From Chitinophagaceae bacterium (GTDB lineage: Bacteria; Bacteroidota; Bacteroidia; Chitinophagales; Chitinophagaceae): a stretch of 64,000 bases of DNA. The notes beneath the pieces are model-generated. The model worked only from the letters and a program-made list of their open reading frames with translations, was not told where the DNA came from and ran no database searches. Within the stretch, counting starts at the first letter, position 1, and the number at the start of each line of letters is the position of its first letter. Made by a program: the position numbers and the translations under genes. Shown piece by piece: positions 54,309 through 63,721 of this stretch. Where the stretch lies: NCBI GenBank assembly GCA_024103425.1, contig JAGFIS010000004.1:124001-188000 (forward strand), given 5' to 3'.

Positions 54309-55021
54309 AGTACGAAATTCTCATTGAGACTGAAGATTACATCGCCGTAAACAAACCTGCGGGATTACTGAGTATTCCCGACCGGCACGATGATTCAGAG
54401 CCTTCGCTTTTTTCACTGCTCAAACAGCGTTATGAAAATATCCTGGTTGTTCACCGTATCGACAAACCAACCAGCGGAATCATATTATTCGCCAAAACAC
54501 CTGAAGTACACAAGTATTTTTCTCAACTGTTTGAAAACAGAAAAATAAGAAAATCGTATACTGGGATTGTACACGGACGCGTGCAGGAAACATCGGGAAC
54601 AATAGATGCACCGATTGCAGAGAGTCCGTACCGAAAAGGCGAGATGATGGTATCCCAAAAAGGCAAACCTGCCATCACCCACTTTACAACACTCGAAACC
54701 AATTTCTTATTTTCTGTTTTGAACTTTGATCTTGAGACAGGCCGCACGCACCAGATCAGGGTACACGCCAAACACATCAATCATCCTTTGCTCTGCGATC
54801 CCATTTACGGCGATGGAAAGCCTGTATTTCTATCAGACTTCAAAAAAGATTACAACAAAGGAAAAAAAGAAGAAGAAGAAAGACCGCTGCTTAACAGGCT
54901 GGCTTTGCACGCCACGTCATTAAACTTTAAAGATCCTAACGGGAAAGATGTTCATATTGAAGCTCCTTTGCCGAAAGACATGAAAGCACTGATGAATCAA
55001 ATGAGAAAGCACATCAGATAA
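54305..55021 (+). CDS. RluA-family pseudouridine synthase
   Basis: 238 residues, no S4 domain. Catalytic Asp in 'VVHRIDKPTSGIILFAK' (core 'HRIDKPTSG'), plus 'RTHQIRVHAKHINHPLLCDP' (core 'GRTHQIRVH'). The GTG start overlaps the rluB TGA stop (GTGA), showing translational coupling. The target could be 23S rRNA or tRNA; the short form without S4 resembles RluA or TruC. It is convergent with rimM, 4 bp apart. Confidence 0.93.
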   Translation: MKYEILIETEDYIAVNKPAGLLSIPDRHDDSEPSLFSLLKQRYENILVVHRIDKPTSGIILFAKTPEVHKYFSQLFENRKIRKSYTGIVHGRVQETSGTIDAPIAESPYRKGEMMVSQKGKPAITHFTTLETNFLFSVLNFDLETGRTHQIRVHAKHINHPLLCDPIYGDGKPVFLSDFKKDYNKGKKEEEERPLLNRLALHATSLNFKDPNGKDVHIEAPLPKDMKALMNQMRKHIR

Positions 55022-55025
55022 AAAG

Positions 55026-55541
55026 CTACGATTTGTAAACATCGAGGAGGCCGTCGGGCAACTCCATGTGGAGAATTTTATTCTTCTTATCAATCCCCTT
55101 CAGGAATTCTTCGTTCACCGGTATCAACACCTCTACACCCTGCCACATAACCTTACATAATAGCTGATAAGGCATCTCGATAATCTCATCAACCCGTCCA
55201 ATTAAATTACCGCCATCCATAACTTCATATCCCAGAAAAGATATGGGAGCATTTTTCCCTGCCAGCCTCTTAAAATCTTCTTCCTTCAGCCAGATTTCTT
55301 TTCCCAGCAAACGCGAGGCAGCTTCACGTGTAGTGATGCCATCCAGCTCGATATATGTTTCATCCGATTTGGAGGCAGTGGTTGCTGTTAGAAACCATGG
55401 AATAAATGAGCCTGTGCTTTCTTTTGTAAAAACGGCTTCCACTCCATCGAGTTTCGACCGCTTACCCAAAGCGTGTTTCAATATCATCCTGCCCGCAACA
55501 CCATGCACGGCCACAATTCTTCCGATACTGATGTATTCCAT
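55026..55541 (-). CDS. rimM: 16S rRNA processing protein RimM
   Basis: 171 residues. N-terminal RimM domain 'SIGRIVAVHGVAGRMILK' (core 'GRIVAVHGVAG'), 'EAASRLLGKEIWL', then a PRC-barrel with 'LLGYEVMDGGNLIGRV'-like 'FLGYEVMDGGNLIGRV' and 'VEVLIPVNEEFLKGID' before the end. It helps mature the 30S head and binds S19. Neighbours rpsP and trmD, common in other phyla, are not seen. Confidence 0.93.
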   Translation of the reverse strand: MEYISIGRIVAVHGVAGRMILKHALGKRSKLDGVEAVFTKESTGSFIPWFLTATTASKSDETYIELDGITTREAASRLLGKEIWLKEEDFKRLAGKNAPISFLGYEVMDGGNLIGRVDEIIEMPYQLLCKVMWQGVEVLIPVNEEFLKGIDKKNKILHMELPDGLLDVYKS

Positions 55542-56006
55542 ACAGGCAAAAGTATCTAATGAATGAGAATTGAGGCAAAGTCTTTATAAGAATCTCATGT
55601 TTTGGATTGCACCTTCCGAATTAGAATTACCCGAATAAAAGTTTATTTGTTTATGCGTTTATCTGTTTAGTGATAAGTGTAGCTGCTTGTTTCCCTTCTC
55701 TGCAGTTGTCTTTTACAGCAACAAAGACGCTTCGCTTACAGGTGCGGGAAGCCTCCATGGTTTGCAGCAATTCATCAGACGCTACCATATCTCCTAACTT
55801 TGCCGGAATTGAATCTTGCATTAATATCAGACATAAAGCGAACCTTAAAATCTCTTTCATGCGTTGGCTTCCGAAAGCGATAAATGCCAATGTCATCCTT
55901 AAATACAAGGCGTCATAACGCCTTGTTGTTTGCCCCTTCATCAATTCGTATCGCACGAAACCGACAGTACTGAATTGACTCCTACAACACAAAGCGGAAG
56001 ATTTGA
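55542..56006. other. 465-bp gap between rimM and rpoD with one strong hairpin, no convincing gene
   Basis: A perfect hairpin ACAAGGCGT-CATA-ACGCCTTGT lies at 55905-55926. A minus-strand frame could encode 69 residues from 55860 to 55651 ('MKEILRFALCLILMQ...'); it has a hydrophobic start but no ribosome-binding site, promoter or known relative, and I leave it unannotated. Confidence 0.5.
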
Positions 56007-56040
56007 AAATAAAAAACAGAGACAAAATCTCTGTTTTAAA
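56007..56040 (-). terminator. Rho-independent terminator after rpoD
   Basis: AAACAGAGA (56014-56022) pairs perfectly with TCTCTGTTT (56028-56036), 5-nt loop, followed on the minus strand by a T-run (56005-56015). It starts 26 bp after the rpoD stop. Confidence 0.88.
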
Positions 56041-56066
56041 CTATACAACCAAAACATCAATGTTTC

Positions 56067-56936
56067 TTAGGTTCCCATGAACTCCCTCAACGGGGTATGT
56101 TCAGTTGCGGCTCTCAGCTTTTCGAGCGCTTTGTCTTTTATCTGACGTACACGCTCGCGCGTTAGGCCATATCTTTCGGCAAGTTCTTCCATGCACACAG
56201 GGTACCCCCCTCCGATTCCATAAAGCAGGCAGATCACCTCTCTTTCCCGCGGCTTCAAAACTGATAATGCTCTTTCTATTTCATAGGCCAGGCTATCCGA
56301 AAATTCCATCTTCTTGCTGGCACTATCGGCATTTTTATTTTCCATCACATCGATGAGCGTGCTTTCATCATCCTCACCGATCGGACTGTCAGTGCTCACA
56401 TGTCGTGCTGTTACATTCATCATTGCAGTTATCTCCTCAACTTCGACACCAAGATAAAGCGCTACCTCATCAGTGGTTGGGGGTCGCTCGAGTTCCTGTT
56501 CAAGGTGCGCCATTGCTCTTACAAGCTTCGATGTCAATCCTACCTTATTTAATGGCAGTCTTACAATCCTTGCATTTTCTGCCAGTGCCTGCATAATGCT
56601 TTGGCGAATCCACCAAACGGCGTACGAGATAAATTTAAATCCACGTGTTTCGTCGAAACGTTGAGCTGCCTTAATAAGGCCCAGGTTGCCCTCATTGATC
56701 AGGTCGGGCAGTGTGAGTCCTTGATTCTGGTATTGCTTGGCAACAGAAACAACAAAACGCAGGTTTGCTTTTGTCAGCTTATCCAGCGCTTTCTGGTCGC
56801 CTAATTTTATTAATTCAGCCAGTTGAACCTCTTCCTCAGCAGTAATCATATCTACTTTTCCAATCTCCTGCAGGTATTTTTCAAGGCTTTCACTCTCACG
56901 ATTTGTAATCGATTTCGAGATTTTCAATTGCCGCAT
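56067..56936 (-). CDS. rpoD: RNA polymerase sigma factor RpoD/SigA (primary type)
   Basis: 289 residues from ATG 56936 ([15 protein letters not shown], the usual Bacteroidota start; an ATG two codons earlier is possible). Regions in order: 1.2 '[10 protein letters not shown]', 2 '[18 protein letters not shown]' and '[13 protein letters not shown]', 3 '[10 protein letters not shown]', 4.2 '[19 protein letters not shown]'. Region 1.1 is absent, as normal for the phylum. Its segment '[17 protein letters not shown]' differs from the 'MTLEEIGEKF'-like text of typical primary sigma factors, so a second, paralogous RpoD cannot be excluded. Confidence 0.93.
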   Translation of the reverse strand: MRQLKISKSITNRESESLEKYLQEIGKVDMITAEEEVQLAELIKLGDQKALDKLTKANLRFVVSVAKQYQNQGLTLPDLINEGNLGLIKAAQRFDETRGFKFISYAVWWIRQSIMQALAENARIVRLPLNKVGLTSKLVRAMAHLEQELERPPTTDEVALYLGVEVEEITAMMNVTARHVSTDSPIGEDDESTLIDVMENKNADSASKKMEFSDSLAYEIERALSVLKPREREVICLLYGIGGGYPVCMEELAERYGLTRERVRQIKDKALEKLRAATEHTPLREFMGT

Positions 56937-57204
56937 ACTCATAAATGGGTACGTTTTCTATGGGTTTCAGTTAGTTATTAGTGTTTGGAATACATCGCTT
57001 TTTTTGAGCACGATTCCGTTTACTATAACGACAATTGAGGCCTTTTAAGTATATTTTTAACAGATATTATTGTAAATCACTATCTTATGCCCCGCCAATA
57101 TAGAGGTTATGCCTTGTATTTCCACATTTCATATCTTTTATTGGCTAAGTCAATTAATTTTCTATTATTGCAAAAATGACGATTATTAATCCGAACAAAT
57201 TAAA

Positions 57205-57585
57205 ATGGGTAAGAAAGTAAAATATAGCCTGGAGTTTCCGGTGAGGTGTTCACCCGGCATTTTGTATGAGTTTTTGTCTACTTCGAATGGATTGCAGGAA
57301 TGGTTCGCCGATAAGGTAGAAGATGATCACGAAGGCTTTGAATTTACATGGTCGGGATCCTCTCAACATGCAAAAGTTTTAGAGAAAGAAGAAAACAAAT
57401 TAGTCCGTTACCAATGGGAAGACGCGGATAAGGATGAGTACTTTGAATTCAGAATTGATAAATCAGAAGTAACAAATCAAATCATACTGGTTGTAACCGA
57501 CTTTGCTGAAAAGTCGGATATTAAGGATGCCGAATTGCTGTGGGATACTCAAATAAAAGACCTGCTTTACAGAATCGGTAACTAG
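57205..57585 (+). CDS. START-like (SRPBCC) domain protein
   Basis: 126 residues, a single helix-grip fold: 'KVKYSLEFPVRCSPGILYEFL', of which 'FPVRCSPGILYEFL' is typical, then 'GLQEWFADKV', 'FEFTWSGSSQHAKVL' and a final helix 'LLWDTQIKDLLYRIGN'. This conserved Bacteroidota family (START-like) has no known ligand. It lies upstream of the LptF/LptG-type gene on the same strand, with rpoD divergent. Confidence 0.88.
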   Translation: MGKKVKYSLEFPVRCSPGILYEFLSTSNGLQEWFADKVEDDHEGFEFTWSGSSQHAKVLEKEENKLVRYQWEDADKDEYFEFRIDKSEVTNQIILVVTDFAEKSDIKDAELLWDTQIKDLLYRIGN

Positions 57586-57747
57586 ACCGTCCACTCCCGG
57601 AGAAAATCATACACTCCTGACACCAATTTTTCTGTATTCATTTTCAGGTAAAAGAAAAGTAGTGGCGGGTTGCACTTTTGCCTTATATATTATCATTCAT
57701 TTAGCTAATGAAACTCTAATTACCTGCTGTTCATTTTAGGAAAGGTT

Positions 57748-57755
57748 TATTTTTG
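57748..57755 (+). promoter_or_regulatory. -7 element before the LptF/LptG gene
   Basis: TATTTTTG fits TAnnTTTG, 53 bp before the ATG at 57809. It overlaps the first codon of the longer frame, so the later ATG is preferred. Confidence 0.45.
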
Positions 57756-57808
57756 TGCCCGCGCCGCTGGCTGGCCACTATAACGGCCGCTTCTCAGCAG
57801 ATTATTCA

Positions 57809-59284
57809 ATGATCAAAAAACTCGATATACTCATCCTGAAGGCTTTTGCAGGCCCTTTCATTGGAGCATTCTTCGTGACAGTTTTCATCTTCATGATGCA
57901 AATTCTGTGGAAGTATATCGATGATCTTGTGGGCAAAGGACTTGATTTCCTGACATTGGCCGAATTCATGATTTATGCGAGTGCTACATTGGTGGCATTA
58001 GCGCTGCCCATCTCCATCCTGTTGAGCAGCATTATGACCTTTGGAAAACTGGGAGAAAACTTCGAGCTGGTAGCCATTAAATCTTCAGGAATATCTTTTC
58101 TGAGGTTTATGAGGCCATTACTTATCGTAACGGTTTTCTTCACCGGTGTTGCCTTCTTCTTTTCTAATAATGTGGAACCGGTAGCCAACCTGAAGTTTGC
58201 AAGAATCTATCACGACATCTACCGCAAGAGCCCTGCCTTCGACCTGAGACCGGGTGTATTTTACAACGGCTTCTCGGGATTCTCAATTAAGGTGGCTGAG
58301 AAAAAACATGACAGTATCCTGAAAGATATAGTCATCTATGAGATCTCCAACAGCCCGCGCGACAATGTCATCATTGCGAAAGACGGTAAGATGCTCATGA
58401 GCAAGGATAAGAACTTTATTGAGTTCCACTTGTACGACGGGCACCGGTATCAGGAAGTGTATGATTACGACCCGAATAAATCGGAGTTTATCAACCTCGG
58501 TTTCAAGGATTACAACAAACTGTTCGATCTCAGTCAGCTCGATTTGCAGAAAACATCCGACAGCCTTTTCAAGAACAATATGCGAATGAAAACCATCGGC
58601 CAGTTGGGAGAAGACCTCGACTCACTGCGCAAAATGCCCGACAGCGCCGACCGGAGGCTGGCGATGAGTCTTTCGTCCTACATCAGATATATGCGTTATA
58701 AAGATTCTACCATTCAGAAAAAAGATATTCATGACACCGTTGCGATAGTACCACCTGTAACGAATGATACGGCAACAGGATTTACTGCCTTGATTCCTGA
58801 CTCCATAAGAATGTCTGTAAAAAATACAGCACTCAATTCTATAGAAAACCTCAGGAATCTGGTGAAGATGAATGACGAGGAACTGAAAGAACTCAAACAA
58901 GAAACAGTTCTCTACCAGATCGAGTGGCATAAAAAACTCAGCCTGTCTGTTGCGTGCCTGGTATTATTTCTTATTGGCGCACCACTCGGCTCGATTATTC
59001 GTCGGGGCGGACTTGGATTGCCATTGGTGGTTGCCATCATTTTCTTTATGATCTTTTACCTGCTGATGATCTTCGGAGCCAAGTTTGCAAAAGACCAGGT
59101 GTTGCCTGTTGTACTCGGCATGTGGCTACCTGTTATTGTATTGACACCGGTTGGTCTGTTCCTTAATTACAAGGCCATGCACGATTCGCAACTGTTCAAC
59201 AAAGAATTCTATTTCCGCCTGGGAAAACGATTGAAGAAGTATATCCCTTTCATAAAGAAGGACGAGGAAGTGCCGGTAGTTTAA
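57809..59284 (+). CDS. LptF/LptG-family permease (lipopolysaccharide export)
   Basis: 491 residues from ATG 57809 (MIKKLDILILKAF). Inner-membrane part of the LptB2FG transporter. Three N-terminal helices (~10-30, ~50-75, ~95-120), a periplasmic jelly-roll domain with 'LRPGVFYNGFSGFSIKVAEK', a charged insert (~250-345) longer than in proteobacterial members (~360 residues in all), then three C-terminal helices ('GGLGLPLVVAIIFFMIFYLL', 'VVLGMWLPVIVLTPVGLFL'). Bacteroidota often have several such genes; F versus G cannot be told. Confidence 0.92.
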   Translation: MIKKLDILILKAFAGPFIGAFFVTVFIFMMQILWKYIDDLVGKGLDFLTLAEFMIYASATLVALALPISILLSSIMTFGKLGENFELVAIKSSGISFLRFMRPLLIVTVFFTGVAFFFSNNVEPVANLKFARIYHDIYRKSPAFDLRPGVFYNGFSGFSIKVAEKKHDSILKDIVIYEISNSPRDNVIIAKDGKMLMSKDKNFIEFHLYDGHRYQEVYDYDPNKSEFINLGFKDYNKLFDLSQLDLQKTSDSLFKNNMRMKTIGQLGEDLDSLRKMPDSADRRLAMSLSSYIRYMRYKDSTIQKKDIHDTVAIVPPVTNDTATGFTALIPDSIRMSVKNTALNSIENLRNLVKMNDEELKELKQETVLYQIEWHKKLSLSVACLVLFLIGAPLGSIIRRGGLGLPLVVAIIFFMIFYLLMIFGAKFAKDQVLPVVLGMWLPVIVLTPVGLFLNYKAMHDSQLFNKEFYFRLGKRLKKYIPFIKKDEEVPVV

Positions 59285-59292
59285 AGAGGAGG

Positions 59293-59366
59293 GTCTATAA
59301 ATAGACTCAGCCTTTGATTCAGAAGAGCGTCCGGAGAACCGGTCATCCCAACTAACCAAAGGCTGA
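59293..59366 (+). repeat. Two hairpins after the LptF/LptG gene (possible terminator)
   Basis: GTCTAT-AA-ATAGAC (59293-59306) is a perfect 6-bp stem, followed directly by TCAGCCTTTG (59307-59316) pairing with CAAAGGCTGA (59357-59366) over a 40-nt loop, then TTTTG. The second stem with its T-run may end transcription; the long loop is unusual. Confidence 0.5.
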
Positions 59367-59515
59367 TTTTGAAAAGCAATCTGGCACAAATGTAATAATA
59401 ACTTTCAATCAAAACCAAATATAATAATCCACTTTTCCAAGTTTTGGCAAGTTTTTCGCTTTTTTCAAAAGTGGTATATTCGTGGCCTTCTAAAAATTTA
59501 AATTTTCTAACGAAC

Positions 59516-60880
59516 ATGAAAGAATGGAAAGAATATCAGGAACAAAATAAAGACAGGTTTCTTAACGAAATGATGGATTTGCTCAGGATTCCGTCAGTCA
59601 GCGCTCAAAGTGAACATAAAAAAGATATGGCTACTTGCGCCGAGGCAGTGAAAAACAGCCTGCTGGCTGCAGGTGCCGACAAAGCAGAGGTAATGCCTAC
59701 TGAAGGTATTCCCGTTGTTTACGGCGAAAAGATTGTAGATCCCTCACTTCCTACCGTACTCGTTTACGGTCACTACGACGTGCAGCCTGTAGAGCCGCTG
59801 GAGTTGTGGCATACCAGTCCATTTGAACCTACCATCAAAGACGGCAATGTATATGCCCGCGGTTCTGCCGACGACAAAGGACAGTTCTTTATGCATGTGA
59901 AAGCCCTCGAGGTGATGGCAAAGACTAACACCATGAAGACAAACATTAAATTCCTGATCGAGGGTGAGGAAGAAGTGGGTTCGCCCAGCCTCGGAAAGTT
60001 CGTACACAATCATAAAGAACTTCTGAAAGCTGATGTTATCCTCATCAGCGACAGTGCCATGCTGAGTATGGACACACCATCCCTTGATGTGGGAATGAGA
60101 GGCTTGTCTTATATAGAGGTAGAAGTAACGGGAGCTAACCGCGACCTGCACAGCGGAACATACGGTGGTGCTGTTGCCAACCCGATTACTATTCTTGCCA
60201 AGATGATTGCCGATTGCCACGATGAAAACAATCACATTACCATCCCCGGATTTTACGATGATGTATTAACGGCTACTGAAGAAGAAAGAGCACTGATGGC
60301 AAAGGCTCCGTTTAACGAAGAAGAATACAAAAAAGAAATAGGTATTAATGCGCTTTGGGGAGAAAAAGGCTATACCACTTTTGAGAGAACAGGTATCCGC
60401 CCGACTCTCGAACTCAATGGTATTTGGGGTGGTTACACAGGTGAAGGATCAAAGACAGTATTGCCTTCGAAAGCAACAGCTAAGATTTCAGCACGATTAG
60501 TGCCCAACCAATCATCGAAGAAAATGACAAAGCTGCTGCTCGACTACTTCTCTTCTGTTGCTCCCGAAGGCGTAACCGTTAAAGCATTTGAGCATCACGG
60601 GGGCGAACCTTACCTGACACCCATCGACAGTAAAGGATATCAGGCAGCTGCCAAAGCGATTCAGGCTACATTTGGAAAAGAGCCTGTACCCGTAAGAGGC
60701 GGCGGAAGCATTCCTATCTGCTCTATCCTGGAACAGGAGCTGGGTATCAAAATTATTTTCATGGGATTCGGGCTCGACAGCGACGGACTGCACTCTCCCA
60801 ATGAAAAATATGGAATTGCGAACTTCTATAAAGGAATCGAGACCATACCCTACTTCCACAAATATTTTGCAGAAGGTTAA
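59516..60880 (+). CDS. M20-family dipeptidase (carnosinase-like)
   Basis: 454 residues from ATG 59516 (MKEWKEYQEQ); the longer frame lies in AT-rich leader. Zinc-site motifs: H86-x-D88 ('VYGHYDVQP'), the bridging Asp in 'RGSADDKGQ', E151/E152 in 'EGEEEVGS', the dimerisation-domain 'DLHSGTYGG', 'VRGGGSIPI' and H426 in 'DGLHSPNEK'. No signal peptide, so it should be cytoplasmic and split dipeptides. It is followed after 68 bp by the TlpA-like gene. Confidence 0.94.
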   Translation: MKEWKEYQEQNKDRFLNEMMDLLRIPSVSAQSEHKKDMATCAEAVKNSLLAAGADKAEVMPTEGIPVVYGEKIVDPSLPTVLVYGHYDVQPVEPLELWHTSPFEPTIKDGNVYARGSADDKGQFFMHVKALEVMAKTNTMKTNIKFLIEGEEEVGSPSLGKFVHNHKELLKADVILISDSAMLSMDTPSLDVGMRGLSYIEVEVTGANRDLHSGTYGGAVANPITILAKMIADCHDENNHITIPGFYDDVLTATEEERALMAKAPFNEEEYKKEIGINALWGEKGYTTFERTGIRPTLELNGIWGGYTGEGSKTVLPSKATAKISARLVPNQSSKKMTKLLLDYFSSVAPEGVTVKAFEHHGGEPYLTPIDSKGYQAAAKAIQATFGKEPVPVRGGGSIPICSILEQELGIKIIFMGFGLDSDGLHSPNEKYGIANFYKGIETIPYFHKYFAEG

Positions 60881-60948
60881 AAAAATAAGAGAATGTCCTT
60901 GGCAGAAGCTGAGGACTTTTTTTATCTCAACAATACAATAGTTACAAC

Positions 60949-62109
60949 ATGAAAAGATTTCTAGCTCTTGCCTTGATCTTTTTTGCCACGGCAGCATACA
61001 GCCAGGAGAAGAACTTCACGGTATCAGGGGATATCAAAGGTTTCGATACCGACTTCATGCGTGTGATCATAAAAGACAGTACTCAACCCAAAGGATATTT
61101 TATTGACTCTATTCCGGTGAAGAATCATCGCACTTTCAGCTATAGTATGCACATCGATAAAATGCAGTACATGACATTATATCCAAATGTTGATCGTACG
61201 GTTAAAAGAACTAAAGACGGGAACGGCTATTACCCGGCGAAATCGTCGCAGTTGCAATTCATTGCCACACCAGGAGGAAAAGTTTTCTTTAGCGGAGAAA
61301 TCACAGATTACGTGGATGCATACCCTTCAGGGGATAAGGCCAACGAAGATCTGGCAAAACTCAACCGCAAAATGAATCCGCTCGTGAACAAGGCGGTAAA
61401 CCTTATGGTAGAGATCAGCGGAAAAGATATAGACACTGCCGATGCGCGTGTGAAGCAAATTGAAAAAGAAATAGACGAGCTCGATGAAAAAAGCACCGCA
61501 ATTAAAGTGCAGTTCGTTAAAGATAACCCGTCTTCTATTGCGGCAGCATGGGCACTTTCGGATATGATGATAAGGTCTGAAGTAACCGAAGACGAAGCTG
61601 TAGAGTTATTCGATAAGATGGATAAGGAACTAGCCTCCACTCCATTTTACAATGAAGTAGCACAGAGAGTGGAAGGGCTCAAAGCAACTGCCGCAGGAAA
61701 TATCTCTCCGGATATCATCTCCTCCAATACATACGACAAGGCGCCTTTTGACCTCAAGTCGCTTCGCGGAAAATATGTAGTGCTCGACTTCTGGGGTACC
61801 TGGTGCATGCCTTGTATTTCGGGAATGCCGAAAATGAAAGAATATCTGGATAAGTACAAAGGCAAAATGGAAATTGTTGGTATTGCTCAGGAATCTGACG
61901 ATGGTACAAGCTGGCGCGAATTCCTGAATAAAAATAAAGGTTACCGGTGGTATCAGGTTTTGAACAGGCCTGAGGATGATTATGTGCTGAAATTCAGTGT
62001 AGCGGGATTTCCGACAAAAATCATTATCGATCCTCAAGGCAAAATCGTTGAACGTTTTGTTGGCGAAGATGACGCTATTTACAATAAGCTGGATGAACTA
62101 CTTAAGTAG
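60949..62109 (+). CDS. Exported TlpA-like thioredoxin-family protein with DUF4369-type N-terminus
   Basis: 386 residues. Sec signal 1-18 (AAYSQ). ~20-130: beta-rich DUF4369-like domain ('FTVSGDIKGFDTDFMRVIIKD'-type start, e.g. 'FTVSGDIKGF'). ~135-240: helical linker. ~255-386: thioredoxin fold with C286-M-P-C289 in 'FWGTWCMPCISGMP' and cis-Pro region 'VAGFPTKIIIDPQG'. Periplasmic thiol-disulfide reductase or resistance-type protein. Such proteins are frequent in Bacteroidota; target unknown. Confidence 0.93.
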   Translation: MKRFLALALIFFATAAYSQEKNFTVSGDIKGFDTDFMRVIIKDSTQPKGYFIDSIPVKNHRTFSYSMHIDKMQYMTLYPNVDRTVKRTKDGNGYYPAKSSQLQFIATPGGKVFFSGEITDYVDAYPSGDKANEDLAKLNRKMNPLVNKAVNLMVEISGKDIDTADARVKQIEKEIDELDEKSTAIKVQFVKDNPSSIAAAWALSDMMIRSEVTEDEAVELFDKMDKELASTPFYNEVAQRVEGLKATAAGNISPDIISSNTYDKAPFDLKSLRGKYVVLDFWGTWCMPCISGMPKMKEYLDKYKGKMEIVGIAQESDDGTSWREFLNKNKGYRWYQVLNRPEDDYVLKFSVAGFPTKIIIDPQGKIVERFVGEDDAIYNKLDELLK

Positions 62110-62110
62110 T

Positions 62111-62157
62111 ACTTTGCCTGCGCCACGACGCTAAAACCATAGAATGCAAAGTTTTTT
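62111..62157 (+). terminator. Possible terminator after the TlpA-like gene
   Basis: ACTTTGC (62111-62117) and GCAAAGT (62146-62152) are perfect complements and are followed by a T-run (62152-62157). The 28-nt loop makes it weaker than the others in the window. Confidence 0.4.
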
Positions 62158-63721
62158 AGTGTCCAAAAGATTTGAATAAACCTTCTGCCGCCTTCTTAAG
62201 GTTCTTGAGTTTCTCTTCACGTTTATCGATTTCAGCCAATTCTTTCTTTGCCTCAACATTGCCCTTGTTGGCTGATTTTTTAAACCATGATTTTCCCACT
62301 TCCGTATCTTTGGTTGCTCCGTCGCCATAGTAATACATAACACCTAAATTATACATAGCCGCGGAATTGCCTTTATCTGCTGATTTCTTAAACCAGTAAA
62401 GCGCCTCTACGGTATCTTTTGGCAGTTCCTCACCCAGATAATACCATGTACCCAAATTCAGCATGGCTACGTCATCACCTTTTTTAATAGCTTCTTGTTT
62501 ATAGAGTTTTACTTTTTGGGTAAGAGCTGGAGAGATGGTTGTTGTTGTCTTAGTCGATTTCGATGTGGCAGAAGCGGATGTCGGAGCAGGTTTGGTCGGG
62601 ACAGAACCGGTTCTTTTTCCAGCCAATGCTATTTTCTTTTGGGTATCGCGATCTTCATCAATTGCCTTTTTACGTGTTTTAGCATACTGATGTCCCTTTT
62701 CGGCAGCTTTCGAAAACCAGGAATAAGCTTCGTCAAGATTTCTCGGGACAGCCTCACCCAATTCATACATTCTTCCCATATTATACATTGCCGCCGCACT
62801 CCCCTCATTTGCACCTTTTTCGTACCATTTGTAGGCATTAGCATAACTCTTAGTAACTCCCCATCCGCCTTCGTAAAGCATCCCCATCGTATTCATAGCA
62901 TTGGCATGACCCCTGAGTGCTGCTTTTTCTGACCATTTAAAACCTTCTGAATAATTTTCCTCTGTACCAATCCTAAAAATATATGCACGTCCCAAATGAT
63001 ACATGCCATAAGAGTTTCCGGCTTCCGCTGATTTTTTATACCAGACAAAAGCTTTCCGGGGATCCTTTTCAACACCGTCACCGTTTTCATAATCTAACCC
63101 CACATTGCACATAGCGGAGCTATTTCCCGCCTCTGCGGCCATTCTCATCCAATACGATGCTTTATTGTAATTTACTTCGGTGCCAATACCCTTTTTATAC
63201 ATCAGAGACACATCAAACATACCATCTACATCCCCTTCCTTGCCAGCCTCTTCATACCATTCCAAAGCTTTAGCATAATCCTGTTTCACTCCCGAGCCAT
63301 CGTAGTAGCACCGTCCGACTTCATACATCCCGGCACTAAAACCCGCATCGGCCGCTTTTTTGAACCATTGGAATGCCTTTTTTTCATCCTTATTCACTCC
63401 TTCACCTTTGAGATAAAATCCACCCAGGGCCATCATACTTTGAGGGACTCCTTTATCAGCTCCTTTTTGAAACCATTCTATTGCATTACTAAGATCTTTC
63501 TCCACGCCATGGCCTGTCATGTAGAGCAGCCCAATGTTATTCATTGATTTGGCATTCCCTTTATCTGCCGACTTTTTAAACCAGGAAAAAGCCTCCGTAT
63601 AGTTTTTGCTGTCGTAGGCAGCCCTTCCTTTCTTATATTCTTCTTCGCCTCCCTGTGCAAAAGAAACCTGTACAACAAGGAGCGCAAAAATGAGAGATAA
63701 TGGTAGTCTTAGTCTTTTCAT
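62156..63721 (-). CDS. Exported Sel1-repeat (SLR) protein
   Basis: 521 residues. Signal peptide 1-22 (SFAQ). About ten 36-residue Sel1 repeats (~25-380) with the consensus AMxxLGxxYxxGxGVxKDxxKAxxWFxKAAxxG, e.g. 'GYYEGG'-like 'YDGSGVKQDYAKALEWYEEA'. A Ser/Thr/Pro/Ala linker (~385-412) is followed by two more repeats and a charged tail. Sel1 solenoids mediate protein-protein contacts; the partner here is unknown. It is convergent with the TlpA-like gene. Upstream (63722-64000) I see no gene and no clear promoter. Confidence 0.93.
   Translation of the reverse strand: MKRLRLPLSLIFALLVVQVSFAQGGEEEYKKGRAAYDSKNYTEAFSWFKKSADKGNAKSMNNIGLLYMTGHGVEKDLSNAIEWFQKGADKGVPQSMMALGGFYLKGEGVNKDEKKAFQWFKKAADAGFSAGMYEVGRCYYDGSGVKQDYAKALEWYEEAGKEGDVDGMFDVSLMYKKGIGTEVNYNKASYWMRMAAEAGNSSAMCNVGLDYENGDGVEKDPRKAFVWYKKSAEAGNSYGMYHLGRAYIFRIGTEENYSEGFKWSEKAALRGHANAMNTMGMLYEGGWGVTKSYANAYKWYEKGANEGSAAAMYNMGRMYELGEAVPRNLDEAYSWFSKAAEKGHQYAKTRKKAIDEDRDTQKKIALAGKRTGSVPTKPAPTSASATSKSTKTTTTISPALTQKVKLYKQEAIKKGDDVAMLNLGTWYYLGEELPKDTVEALYWFKKSADKGNSAAMYNLGVMYYYGDGATKDTEVGKSWFKKSANKGNVEAKKELAEIDKREEKLKNLKKAAEGLFKSFGH

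Noticed and set aside
55651..56025. 124-codon minus-strand frame between rimM and rpoD.
   Set aside because: Its 5' end lies in the rpoD terminator; the shorter 69-residue version has no supporting signal.
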